A stretch of DNA of 64,000 bases, from contig NZ_CP108568.1 in assembly GCF_036010485.1 (NCBI RefSeq), positions 1,426,001 through 1,490,000 on the forward strand, given 5' to 3'. Below the pieces are notes generated by a model. It was not told where the DNA came from, did no database searches, and saw nothing but the letters and a program-made list of their open reading frames with translations. Below, piece after piece: positions 16,761-25,309 of the stretch. Each line of letters opens with the position of its first letter. Position 1 is the stretch's first letter. This DNA comes from Streptomyces sp. NBC_01198 (GTDB lineage Bacteria; Actinomycetota; Actinomycetes; Streptomycetales; Streptomycetaceae). Made by a program: the position numbers and the translations under genes.

Positions 16761-17564
16761 TCACCGGTCGATCGGCTGGGCGGGCCTGCCACCGGCCAGG
16801 GGCTGGGCGGCGTAGGTGATGCGGATGACGCCGTCGGCGTGCTGTTCGGTGCTGGCCTGCACGCCGAACACCTCGCGCAGGGTGTCGGGGGTGAGGACGT
16901 CCAGGACCGGGCCCGCGGTGACGACGGCGCCTTCGTGCAGGACGACGAGGTAGTCGCAGAGCCGGGCGGCCAGGTCGAGGTCGTGCAGGGCGGCCAGGGT
17001 GGTGGTTCCGGTGGTCCGGATGAGGTCGAGCAGTTCGAAGCGGGCGCGGATGTCCAGGTGGTTGGTCAGTTCGTCCAGGACGAGGAGCTGCGGGCGCTGG
17101 GCCAGGGCGCGGGCGAGCAGGACGCGCTGGCGTTCGCCGCCGGACAAGGTGGCGTACTCCCGCTCGGCGAAGGGCCGCACCCCACAGCGGTCCAGGGCCT
17201 CCTCGACAGCCTGGTGGTCCTCGGCGCCGTCGCGTCCGAGCAGGCCGTGGTGGGGGGAGCGCCCCAGGGCGACGATCTCGGTGACGGTTAGTCCTGTGGT
17301 GTTGCCGGTGGCGTCCTGGAGGACGGCGGCGGTGCGGCGGCCCGCGGCACGGGCGGATAGTGCCCACACATCGTCGCCGCCGACGCGGACCACTCCGCCA
17401 GCCGGGCGCAGCGAGCGGTAGACGGCCCTGAGCAGGGTGGATTTGCCGCTGCCGTTGGGGCCGACGAGCCCGACGACGTCGCCCTGGCCGGCTTCCAGGG
17501 TGACGTCGCGAAGGATCGGGTGGTGGTCCAGGGTGATGCGGAGCTGGTCCACAGTGAGTTTCAT
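16761..17564 (-). CDS. ABC transporter ATPase, FecE/BtuD type
   Basis: The 267-residue protein has Walker A GPNGSGKST (residues 35-43), the ABC signature LSGGERQR near 139-146, Walker B LLVLDELTNHLD and the switch His in ALHDLDLA. It drives uptake with the permease and binding protein encoded upstream. In Walker B the usual DEPTNHLD Pro is Leu, a conservative oddity. The ATG overlaps the permease stop by four bases (ATGA). Family members import ferric siderophores, haem or cobalamin; the substrate here is discussed with the binding protein. Confidence 0.9.
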   Translation of the reverse strand: MKLTVDQLRITLDHHPILRDVTLEAGQGDVVGLVGPNGSGKSTLLRAVYRSLRPAGGVVRVGGDDVWALSARAAGRRTAAVLQDATGNTTGLTVTEIVALGRSPHHGLLGRDGAEDHQAVEEALDRCGVRPFAEREYATLSGGERQRVLLARALAQRPQLLVLDELTNHLDIRARFELLDLIRTTGTTTLAALHDLDLAARLCDYLVVLHEGAVVTAGPVLDVLTPDTLREVFGVQASTEQHADGVIRITYAAQPLAGGRPAQPIDR

Positions 17565-18586
17565 GCGGAGTCCAGACCCTTGTTGTGGCGCAGCAGCCAC
17601 AGGAAGAAGGGGGCGCCGAGCAGGGCGGTAAGGATGCCCAGCGGCAGTTCGTTGGGCCGGTCCAGGGTGCGGGAGAGCAGGTCGACCAGGACCAGGTAGA
17701 CGGCTCCCAGCAGTGCGGTCAGCGGCAGGAGCCTGCGGTGGTGGGCGCCGGTGGTGAGGCGGACGATATGCGGGATCATCAGACCGACGAAGCCGACGCC
17801 GCCGGCCACCGCGATGACGGTTCCGGTCAGCAGCGAGGACAGCACCAGGAGAACGGCCCGGAGCCGGTTGACGTCGACGCCGAGGGCAGTGGCCGACTCT
17901 TCCCCGGCAAGCAGGACGTTCAAGCGTCGCCCGAACAGCGCCAGGACCGCGGTGGTGCCGAGCACGACGGCAGTGACGGTGGGAAGTTGGCTCCACTGGG
18001 CGCCGGCGACACTGCCGAGCATCCAGAACATCACCGTCCGCGACTCGGTCGGTGTGGCCCGCAGCTGGATGAAGCTGGTCGCGGACAGGAAGACATAGCC
18101 GACGGCGACTCCGGCCAGTACCAGCCGGGTCGGGGCCAGTCGGCCACGGCGCTGGCCGAGAGCGAAGACCAGGACACCGGCCGCGAGCGCACCGAGAAAC
18201 GCCGCCGCCGACACCCCGAGCCCGCCGACCGCGGCGCCGCCCGCGGTGATGACCACAACGGCGCCGAGAGAGGCTCCGGAGGAGAAGCCGAGCACGGTGG
18301 GATCGGCCAGCGGGTTGGACACCACCGTCTGCAAGACGGCACCTGACACGGCCAGTCCTGCTCCGACCAGGGCGGCCAGCACCACCCGGGGGGCCCGGAA
18401 GTTCCACACGATCTGGTCCAGCGCCGGGTCACCGGACGCGCCACGGCCGGTCAGATGGTGGATGATGATCCGCCACACGTCGCTCAGCGGGATGGTGACC
18501 GCGCCGATGCTGACCGCGACCATCATGACGGCGATCAGCACGACCGTGAGTCCGAGAAGGGCGACGGGGTAGTGCAGGCGTTTCAG
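17561..18586 (-). CDS. FecCD-type ABC transporter permease
   Basis: The product of about 341 residues has nine or ten membrane helices and FecCD hallmarks: RAPRVVLAALVGAGLAVSGA, VVSNPLADPTVLGFSSGASL, GFVGLMIPHIVRL and ELPLGILTALLGAPFFLWLL. It forms a homodimeric channel for the binding-protein-dependent importer. Homologues begin with a Met aligned to a CTG at 18586 here, whose last two bases overlap the upstream TGA as CTGA; no ATG or GTG fits nearby except an internal GTG that would delete part of the first helix. The start is therefore uncertain and may be a rare CTG. Confidence 0.87.
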   Translation of the reverse strand: MKRLHYPVALLGLTVVLIAVMMVAVSIGAVTIPLSDVWRIIIHHLTGRGASGDPALDQIVWNFRAPRVVLAALVGAGLAVSGAVLQTVVSNPLADPTVLGFSSGASLGAVVVITAGGAAVGGLGVSAAAFLGALAAGVLVFALGQRRGRLAPTRLVLAGVAVGYVFLSATSFIQLRATPTESRTVMFWMLGSVAGAQWSQLPTVTAVVLGTTAVLALFGRRLNVLLAGEESATALGVDVNRLRAVLLVLSSLLTGTVIAVAGGVGFVGLMIPHIVRLTTGAHHRRLLPLTALLGAVYLVLVDLLSRTLDRPNELPLGILTALLGAPFFLWLLRHNKGLDSA

Positions 18587-19623
18587 AACCGGTCGGGGTG
18601 GAGCATCTTGGCGATCTTCGCGACGGCCAGGTCGTTGCTGGGGCCGAGGTACATGGAGTCGGACAGCACCGTGTAGGTGTTGGTCTTCGCGGCCGGCCAC
18701 TGGGGGAACTCCTTGAGAAGCTGTTTGGCGTAGGCCGCCGGGTCGGGGTCGTTGTAGCTGATGACGACGAGGGCGTCGACGTCGGTGGCGGCGACCTTCT
18801 CCTTGCTCAGGTCGGCGAAGGTGGTCCTGGATGCCGAGGCGAAGGCGTTGGTGCCGCCGGCGGTGGCGAGGATGTCGTTGACGATGCCGTTGGCGACGAC
18901 CGCGCTGAAGGCGTTGCTGCCCATGGCCATGTTGGAGAAGAGCACCATCACCTTCGGCTTCTTCGCGCCCTGCACCTTCGAGGACACCGCGGCGATGTTC
19001 TTCTGGGAGGCGGCGATAAGCTTCTCCGCGCGGTCGCTGACGTTGAAGACCTTGCCCATGTCGCGCAGCAGGGTGTAGCTGTCGGCCAGGGTCATCTTGG
19101 AGGGTTCGTCGTCGCAGCCCTGTGGGGAGATGTAGCTGTTCGCGCCTGCTGTCTTGAGCTGCTCGCGGGTGGCGAAGCCGTTCTTCGCCTCGAATCCGTA
19201 GGACGTCAGGGACAGCACGAAGTCCGGCCGCAGGCCGATCATCGCTTCGCGGGGGATGTCGTAGGCGTCGTTGAGCTTGATGCCGCCGGTGGGCAGGGCC
19301 TTGATGGCCTGGGCGCGGCCGGGGACCTCGGACATACCGTAGGTCTGCTCGTTGGCGACGACCCGGTCCCCGAGGCCGAGGGCCAGGAGCGTGGAGACCT
19401 CCGCGACCGAGGCACCGTTCATGACCACGACCCGGCTGGGGGCCTTGGTGAACGTCTCGGTCTGCCCGCAGTTGGTGACGGTCACCGGATAGCCGGAGTG
19501 CGGTGCCGCCGAGGGGGCGTCGTCGACGCCCCCGGTGTCGCCGGAGGAACCGCCGCATGCAGAGAGGGACACCACAAGGAGCGTTCCGGCCAGGGCCGTG
19601 GCGGCGGTTCGTCTCTTCGGCAT
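18583..19623 (-). CDS. ABC importer substrate-binding lipoprotein (FepB/BtuF type)
   Basis: The 346-residue protein has a lipoprotein signal, LLVVSLSAC with Cys23 as the lipidated residue. The two-lobed type III binding-protein fold follows, with VTNCGQTETFTKAPSRVVVM at the start and a long linker helix. A GGGAG ribosome site precedes the ATG at 19623; an earlier in-frame start would bury the signal. It leads a three-gene operon with the FecCD permease and the ATPase, all overlapping by four bases. The family takes siderophore, haem or cobalamin ligands. Divergence from a PCu(A)C/CopA operon with a shared promoter type suggests a copper or copper-chelate ligand, which is inference. Confidence 0.85.
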   Translation of the reverse strand: MPKRRTAATALAGTLLVVSLSACGGSSGDTGGVDDAPSAAPHSGYPVTVTNCGQTETFTKAPSRVVVMNGASVAEVSTLLALGLGDRVVANEQTYGMSEVPGRAQAIKALPTGGIKLNDAYDIPREAMIGLRPDFVLSLTSYGFEAKNGFATREQLKTAGANSYISPQGCDDEPSKMTLADSYTLLRDMGKVFNVSDRAEKLIAASQKNIAAVSSKVQGAKKPKVMVLFSNMAMGSNAFSAVVANGIVNDILATAGGTNAFASASRTTFADLSKEKVAATDVDALVVISYNDPDPAAYAKQLLKEFPQWPAAKTNTYTVLSDSMYLGPSNDLAVAKIAKMLHPDRF

Positions 19624-19659
19624 ACGTAACTCCCGGGTGCGGGGTGAGGGCTTCTGGCC

Positions 19660-19691
19660 CAGTAGTCGGACGGTGATACGGCGGGGTTCCC
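19660..19691 (-). promoter_or_regulatory. ECF-type promoter of the ABC importer operon
   Basis: On the minus strand GGGAAC (19691-19686) is followed after fifteen bases by TCCGACTACTG (19670-19660). GGGAAC is a typical ECF -35 element. The same two elements with the same fifteen-base gap stand before the divergent PCu(A)C gene. Transcription would start about 30 bases before the lipoprotein ATG. Confidence 0.65.
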
Positions 19692-19780
19692 GCAAACCGT
19701 GCGCCACTTGGACTTGGAGGCTGGGCGCAGGGATTTGCACGACAGCGAAAGGCAGCGCGCCCGGTGGACAGGCAACCGGC

Positions 19781-19812
19781 GGGAACTGACCTGGCCACCG
19801 GTCCGACTACTG
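19781..19812 (+). promoter_or_regulatory. ECF-type promoter of the PCu(A)C/CopA operon
   Basis: GGGAAC (19781-19786), a gap of fifteen bases, then TCCGACTACTG (19802-19812) repeats exactly the layout of the divergent promoter. The putative -10 lies so close to the GTG at 19817 that the transcript would start at or within a few bases of it, implying a leaderless mRNA. Confidence 0.65.
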
Positions 19813-19816
19813 AGGT

Positions 19817-20368
19817 GTGAACCACGAACAGGGACCCGGAGCGACTGCTGCTCCGGGCACAGCGCCGCTTCCTCAGACCGGCCGCCGCACCAGGCCACCT
19901 CTCGCAGTCCTCGCCCGGGGCGCCGCCGTGCCCTTGGGCGCCTGCCTGATCGTGCTGCTCGGGCTGACCGCGTACACCGCCGCCGGGGCGGCCGGGGCGC
20001 CGCCGGCCCGGATCAGTGTGACCGGCGCGCGGGTGGTGGTGCCGAGCAACCCGGACGCGACAGCGGCGTTCTTCGTGATCCGCAACACCGGCCGGTCACC
20101 TGACACGCTGGTGTCGGTCAGCTCGCCACAGCTGCGCCGCGCTGTCCTGAGCCGGACCGTCGTGGCCGAGGGTGCCGGGCACATGGAACCGGCGCCGGGT
20201 GTGGTCGTGCCCGCGGGCGGCACGGTCTCCCTCATACCCGGCGGGGTGGACGTGATGGTCCCCGATCCCCCCGCTCTGCGAGTCGGCCAGCAGATCGCGC
20301 TCGACCTGCGGTTCGCCGCCAGCGGGATGGTACGCGTGCTGGCCATGGTCGTCCGCCCCGGCTCCTGA
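19817..20368 (+). CDS. PCu(A)C-like copper chaperone, membrane-anchored
   Basis: The 183-residue protein has a cytoplasmic N-terminus, one membrane anchor (about residues 37-60) and an extracytoplasmic domain of the PCu(A)C/DUF461 type: ARVVVPSNPDATAAFFVIRN, then GVVVPAGGTVSLIPGGVDVM. This family carries Cu(I) to cytochrome oxidase. The usual ligands (a His early, Met after, and a His-x-Met near the end) are partly changed: the first His position reads Ser in VLSRTV, HM occurs in AGHMEPAP, and the final HxM reads DVM. Copper binding may be weak or use other ligands. The GTG start lies right after the promoter. It heads an operon with the small protein and CopA. Confidence 0.72.
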   Translation: MNHEQGPGATAAPGTAPLPQTGRRTRPPLAVLARGAAVPLGACLIVLLGLTAYTAAGAAGAPPARISVTGARVVVPSNPDATAAFFVIRNTGRSPDTLVSVSSPQLRRAVLSRTVVAEGAGHMEPAPGVVVPAGGTVSLIPGGVDVMVPDPPALRVGQQIALDLRFAASGMVRVLAMVVRPGS

Positions 20369-20430
20369 CCCCCGCCTGCGGCCCCCGACGCCGCCCCCGT
20401 TGCCCTGCCCTTTCGTCCCGTGGAGTCGCT

Positions 20431-20634
20431 GTGCCCGTGAGTACCCCCGCTGCTGCCGCCCGGCAGCTCCCGCCGTCCGCTTTCCTCAGCGGATTCGTCC
20501 TTCTGCTGGCGCTGATGTTCACCGCCGCCTACGCCGCCGGTGCGCTGGCAGGACCAGTCAATCCGCACCTGCACCCGGTGCGCGGCGGAGTCGAGAAGAA
20601 CGGCCACGGCAGCGGCATGGGCGGCATGGGATGA
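20431..20634 (+). CDS. Small membrane protein with His/Met-rich tail
   Basis: The 67-residue product has one hydrophobic helix, FLSGFVLLLALMFTAAYAAG (about residues 18-37). A short tail outside the membrane follows with HLHP and NGHGSGMGGMG. The His and Met cluster suits Cu(I)/Cu(II) binding. The GTG at 20431 is preceded by GGAG at a normal distance. Its stop overlaps the ATPase ATG by four bases (ATGA), so it is translationally coupled to CopA. No named family is recognised. It may hand copper to or from the ATPase at the membrane; this is inference from position and residues. Confidence 0.7.
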   Translation: MPVSTPAAAARQLPPSAFLSGFVLLLALMFTAAYAAGALAGPVNPHLHPVRGGVEKNGHGSGMGGMG

Positions 20635-22961
20635 GCGGCGTCCAGCAGGCCCTCGCCTCGACAACGGACCTGAAAGTCACCGGTATGACCTGCGCCGCGT
20701 GCGTGAGCCGGGTCGAGAAACGCCTCGCCCGCCTCGAAGGGGTGACCGCGACGGTCAACCTGGCCACCGGGACCGCCCGGATCAGCCACCCGGCCGCCCT
20801 GACCGCCGAGGACCTCGTCGCGGCTGTGGAAGCCGCCGGCTACGGTGCAGCGCCGATCACGCCACCGGAAGACGGCACCGATGACGATCCGCAGGACGCC
20901 GAGCGGGCGGATCGGTGGCGGCTGCTGGTCGTCGCCGTCCTCGCGATGCCGGTGCTGGCCCTGTCGATGGTGCCGGCCTGGCAGTTCACCTGCTGGCAGT
21001 GGGTCTGTTTCGGCCTGGCGGTGCCGGTGGCGACGTGGGGCTCCTGGCCGTTCCACGCCCGCGCCCTGCGCGGACTGCGCCATGCCGCGGCCACCATGGA
21101 CACCCTGGTCTCCCTCGGCGTGACCGCGTCGCTGGCCTGGTCCACCTACGCCCTGTTCCTGGGCGGGGCAGGCGGCGTCGACTACCGGATGCCGTTCTCC
21201 CTGCTCTTCTCCGACCACCACGGCACCCATGTCTACCTCGAAGGGGCCGTCGGTGTACCGCTGTCCGTCCTGGCCGGGCGGCTGCTGGAGACCCGCGCCC
21301 GCCGCGCCACCGGCTCCGGACTGCGCGCCCTTGCCGAACTGACCGTCAAAGACGTGACCGTACGAGACGACGAAGGCCGGGAACGCCTCATCCCCGCGGC
21401 CGGGTTGCAGGTCGGGCAGGACTTCACGGTGCGGCCCGGGGGACGCGTCGCCACCGACGGCCAGGTGGTCGAAGGCGCCTCGGCCCTGGACCAGTCACTG
21501 GTCACCGGGGAGAGCGAACCGGTCGAGGTCGGCCCCGGGTCCCCGGTGGTGGGCGGCGCCGTCAACGCCGGCGGGCTGCTCCTGGTCCGGGCCACCGCCG
21601 TCGGCGCCGACACTCAACTCGCGGCCATCACCCGCATGGTGACTGAGGCCCAGGCGGTCAAGGCCCGCGTCCAACGCCTCGCCGACACCGTCGCGGGCGT
21701 CTTCGTGCCGGCCGTCCTCGCGGTGGCCGTGACCGTGCTGGGCTTCTGGCTCGGCGCGGGCGCCGACACCGAATCGGCGGTCACCACGGCCGTCGCCGTC
21801 CTCGTCGTTGCCTGCCCCTGCGCGCTGGGCCTGGCCACCCCCACCGCCCTGCTGGCCGCCACCGGACGCGGCGCACAACTGGGCATCCTGGTCAGCGGAC
21901 CCCAAGCCCTGGAGTCGCTGCGCGACATCGACACCGTCGTCCTGGACAAGACCGGCACCCTGACCACCGGCCACATGTCCGTCACCCGGATCACCACCCG
22001 CCCCGACGCGCTACCCGCCGGCGATGTACTGCGCCTGGCCGGCTCGGTCGAGCAGGGATCCGAGCACCCGCTGGGCCGGGCGATCACCGCCCACGCCACG
22101 CACTCCTCCCCCGCCGGCCCCGGTGAACCGCTCCCGGCCGTGACCGACTTCCGCGCCACCGCCGGCGTCGGCGTCACGGGCCTGATCGAAGGGCGCCGCG
22201 TCGTGATCGCCTCCCCCGACGAGAGCCTGGAAGGCGTCCTCGCCGACGCTGTCACCGCGGCGGAGGCCGCCGCGCACACCTGCGTCCAGGTCACCGTCGA
22301 CGGCCACCCGCAAGCGGTCATCGAACTCGGCGACCTGATCCGGCCGGGCAGCTACCGTGCCGTGGACCATCTGCGCCGCCTCGGTGTCAAGCCGGTGCTG
22401 GCCACCGGCGACCGCGAGGCCCCCGCCCGCGCGGTCGCCGCCGCGCTCGGCATCACCGACGTCCATGCCCGCTGCACGCCCGGAGGCAAAGCGGACCTCG
22501 TCAGCGAACTGCGAACCCAGGGACGCCGGGTGGCCGTCCTCGGCGACGGCGTCAACGACGCCGCAGCCCTGGCACGGGCCGACCTCGGCATCGCCATGGG
22601 CGGCAGCACCGACGCCGCAGCAGCCGCCTCCGACGTCACCCTGGTGCGCGCCGACATCCACGCCGTCGCCGACGCCGTACGCCTGGCCCGCCGCACCCTG
22701 GCCACCATCCGCGTCAACCTCACCTGGGCCTTCGCCTACAACCTGGCGACCCTGCCGCTGGCCGCCACCGGCTGGCTGGACCCCATGCTCGCCGCTCTCG
22801 CGATGTCCGCCAGCTCCCTGCTGGTGGTCGGCAACAGCCTGCGGCTGCGCTCCTGGCAACCGCAGACCCTGCGGCCGGCCGGCCGGACCCGCGGTGGGCG
22901 TCAACTGCCCCCGGCGGCGCGGACCGACCAGCGCTCCTCGACCTTCGCCAGCCGCCAGTAG
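20631..22961 (+). CDS. copA: Copper-type P1B ATPase
   Basis: The 776-residue pump begins with one heavy-metal-associated domain carrying GMTCAAC (Cys21, Cys24). It has the CPC metal site (Cys395-Pro-Cys397 in VACPCALGLATP), the phosphorylated Asp439 in DKTGTLTTG, the HP dipeptide in GSEHPLGRA, and GDGVNDAAALA (Asp639). The Tyr-Asn (AYNLATLPLA) and Met-x2-Ser (AMSASS) signatures in the last helices are those of Cu(I) ATPases. Its ATG overlaps the stop of the small His/Met protein. The last 20 or so codons run into the antisense of the nicT pseudogene, so the native stop was probably lost and the tail is new. Confidence 0.9.
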   Translation: MSGVQQALASTTDLKVTGMTCAACVSRVEKRLARLEGVTATVNLATGTARISHPAALTAEDLVAAVEAAGYGAAPITPPEDGTDDDPQDAERADRWRLLVVAVLAMPVLALSMVPAWQFTCWQWVCFGLAVPVATWGSWPFHARALRGLRHAAATMDTLVSLGVTASLAWSTYALFLGGAGGVDYRMPFSLLFSDHHGTHVYLEGAVGVPLSVLAGRLLETRARRATGSGLRALAELTVKDVTVRDDEGRERLIPAAGLQVGQDFTVRPGGRVATDGQVVEGASALDQSLVTGESEPVEVGPGSPVVGGAVNAGGLLLVRATAVGADTQLAAITRMVTEAQAVKARVQRLADTVAGVFVPAVLAVAVTVLGFWLGAGADTESAVTTAVAVLVVACPCALGLATPTALLAATGRGAQLGILVSGPQALESLRDIDTVVLDKTGTLTTGHMSVTRITTRPDALPAGDVLRLAGSVEQGSEHPLGRAITAHATHSSPAGPGEPLPAVTDFRATAGVGVTGLIEGRRVVIASPDESLEGVLADAVTAAEAAAHTCVQVTVDGHPQAVIELGDLIRPGSYRAVDHLRRLGVKPVLATGDREAPARAVAAALGITDVHARCTPGGKADLVSELRTQGRRVAVLGDGVNDAAALARADLGIAMGGSTDAAAAASDVTLVRADIHAVADAVRLARRTLATIRVNLTWAFAYNLATLPLAATGWLDPMLAALAMSASSLLVVGNSLRLRSWQPQTLRPAGRTRGGRQLPPAARTDQRSSTFASRQ

Positions 22962-23580
22962 GACAGCGCCGCCGCCCACACCACCACGAACAGCCCGACA
23001 ATGACATAGCCGACGCTGTCCAGGTCCGGCCCGGCACCACCCGACCGGTGACCGCGTCGGTCAGGTCGAGCTTGTCGTGCAGAACACCGACCAGCTCGCG
23101 GCCTCGTCGTAGGTAGCGGCCCGCGTCGCTGAGAAGACGCCCAGGATCCCAGCAGGGCCACCAGGTTGAGCGCGGCGATCACGTAGAGGAACGTCCCCGA
23201 GACACTCTCGCCGATCACGCCGAGCATCCGGTGCGTGCCGGAATCGTCATTAATCAGCGTTCCGGCCAGCCGGGCGCAGCCTGCCGCCAGCGCGGCCCGG
23301 GCGACCACCACACTGAAATGGCCCAGGGCGAACCAGAAACCGACCGATACCGGGTGCTTGCCGTCGGCCATCAGCTTGCGGGCCGTGTTGTCCATGGCGC
23401 CGATGTGGTCGGCGTCGAAGGCGTGCCACATCCCCAGGGTGTAGGCGGTCGCGTCCAGTCCGAGGCCGAACGCCTCGGACTCGACGCGGTAGCGGTCGGG
23501 CACCACCAGCACGATCAGCACGCCGAAAGCGACCACGTGCAGGGCCAGGATCTGTAGTTCTGCGACCGATCCAGCCGCTC
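22904..23580 (-). pseudogene. Decayed nickel/cobalt permease (NiCoT/HoxN family)
   Basis: The minus strand gives the NiCoT signature HAFDADHIGAMDNTARKLM (in a frame running down from about 23580), then SVGFWFALGHFSVVV and SGTFLYVIAALNLVALLG. A central deletion and frameshifts follow. Another frame continues with VGVLHDKLDLTDAVTG at 23041-23100, and a third ends with LDSVGYVIVGLFVVVWAAAL and SYWRLAKVEERW. Intact relatives are about 340-370 residues. It lies tail-to-tail with copA and overlaps its last codons. Confidence 0.7.
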
Positions 23581-23660
23581 CGGATCAGCAAGGTTGCGCA
23601 GCCCCCGACGTCACGCCGGGCCGCTCGCCTCACCCGGGCCGGCGCGGGACGCGCATCGGT

Positions 23661-25097
23661 TCAGTCCGGCGTGGCCGCCAGTTCGGCCTCGGATTCCCTG
23701 GACGTGTTCACGGATACCATCATCGGGTCGACCGCGCCTCTGGAGCGTAGCCCGATCCAGATGAAGGCCACGCTGACAAGCGTGACCGCGACGTCGACGC
23801 CCAGCGCGAGGTGAATACCGGTCAGCTCCCCGCTCTGGGTTGCGGCGATTGCGCTCAATACCGGGATACCGATGGTGATGGCAACCTGCTGGGTCATCGA
23901 GGTCAGACCACCCGCCAGGCCCTGCTCCTCGTTCGGCAGGCCCGAGGTCCCGGTCACGGTGTACGACACGATGGCGGGCACGTGGCCGAAGAACCCGACG
24001 AACAGGGCGGGGATCACGATCACCAGTGCGATCCGGTGGTCGCCGACGAACAGCAGCGGGACGGTTGCCAGGCTCTGCACCCCCATGCCCAGGGCCAGGA
24101 TCTTTCGGCTGCCGTGGCGCCCGATCAAGCGGCCTGCGAGCACCCCGGCGGCCACCGCTGCCAGGCCGGGGACACCGAAGATCAGACCCGTGATCAGCGG
24201 CGAGAAGTCCAGGACATTCTGCAGGTAGATCGTCATCAGGAAGATCATCGCAGTCTCCATGGAGAAGATCACGAGCCCCGCGTAGTTGCCCCACTTGACC
24301 GTCGGCCGCTTGAGAATGTGCAGCGGGGCCAGGGGCGCGGACGAGCGCAGCTCGATCACCCAGAAGACGGCCAACAGCACGACGCCGACGATGGCCACCG
24401 GAATGGTCTTCTCGATGATCGAGTAGATCACCGCCAGCAGACCGCCGGTGACGGTGACCGCTCCGGGCAGGTCCAGCTTCACCCGCTGCGGCAGCACGCT
24501 CTCGGTGATCAGGCCGGGAGTGAGTACCAGGATGGCCACGGCGACCGGGACGTTGATGAAGAACGCGGCCCGCCAGCTCAGCAGGCTGACCAGGGTGCCG
24601 CCGACCAGCGCGCCGATCGTGAAGCCGGCCGACAGCAGTGCGCCGTTGAGACCGAGGACGCGGTCCCGGACCGGGCCCTCGGCGAAGGAGGTGGTGAGCA
24701 GCGACAGCGCGGCCGGCGCGGCCAGCGCGGTGGACAGGCCCTGCAGTACTCGTCCGGTGAGCAGCAGTTCCGAGTTCTGGGCGAACCCGCCGATCAGCGA
24801 GGCGACGATCAGCAAGGCTATACCGGACAGGAAGATGGTGCGCCGACCATAGAGATCGGCGACCCGGCCGAACAGGAGAGTAAGACCGGCTGCGGGCAAG
24901 GCGTAGGCGGAGGTGATCCAGGGAAGTCCGCTCAGTCCGAGCCCGACCCCGGCACCGACTTTCGGCAATGCGACGTTCAGGATGGAGAAATCGACGGAGA
25001 GCATGAACCCGGCACCGAGCAGAACGAAGAGAATAAGTCGCTGCCTGCTGCTGAAATGCGTGGGCGAGGTTGTTCCGGTGGTCATATGTCCAGCCAT
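23661..25097 (-). CDS. MFS multidrug exporter, DHA2 (EmrB/QacA) family
   Basis: The 478-residue protein has 14 predicted helices. The DHA2 motifs are visible: VDFSILNVALPKVG in helix 1, the loop 2-3 motif GRVADLYGRRTIFLSG, motif C in LNGALLSAGFTIGALVGGTL, and SWRAAFFINVPVAVAILVL. It would export hydrophobic or cationic compounds with the proton gradient. A second start at 25085 is possible. No regulator lies next to it. It closely resembles the second MFS at 53.7-55.2 kb in layout, so one gene may be a paralogue of the other. Confidence 0.88.
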   Translation of the reverse strand: MAGHMTTGTTSPTHFSSRQRLILFVLLGAGFMLSVDFSILNVALPKVGAGVGLGLSGLPWITSAYALPAAGLTLLFGRVADLYGRRTIFLSGIALLIVASLIGGFAQNSELLLTGRVLQGLSTALAAPAALSLLTTSFAEGPVRDRVLGLNGALLSAGFTIGALVGGTLVSLLSWRAAFFINVPVAVAILVLTPGLITESVLPQRVKLDLPGAVTVTGGLLAVIYSIIEKTIPVAIVGVVLLAVFWVIELRSSAPLAPLHILKRPTVKWGNYAGLVIFSMETAMIFLMTIYLQNVLDFSPLITGLIFGVPGLAAVAAGVLAGRLIGRHGSRKILALGMGVQSLATVPLLFVGDHRIALVIVIPALFVGFFGHVPAIVSYTVTGTSGLPNEEQGLAGGLTSMTQQVAITIGIPVLSAIAATQSGELTGIHLALGVDVAVTLVSVAFIWIGLRSRGAVDPMMVSVNTSRESEAELAATPD

Positions 25098-25309
25098 ATT
25101 CGAAAGAGGACTTCATGGGGGAATTTCCCGGCCTGGGACGACCGAATTTTTGCCGGAGTTCCGTCCCGGATGAACACCGGCTTCACATGGTCGTCGTGAA
25201 TAGCGACCGCGACGCAGGCTCCCGACGCTGCGGTCCCGAAACGCGGGCCAGTTGTCGAACACTGGCCCGCGTCAACAGCGCTCGTGATCAGGACACTTGA
25301 GCCATCGCG

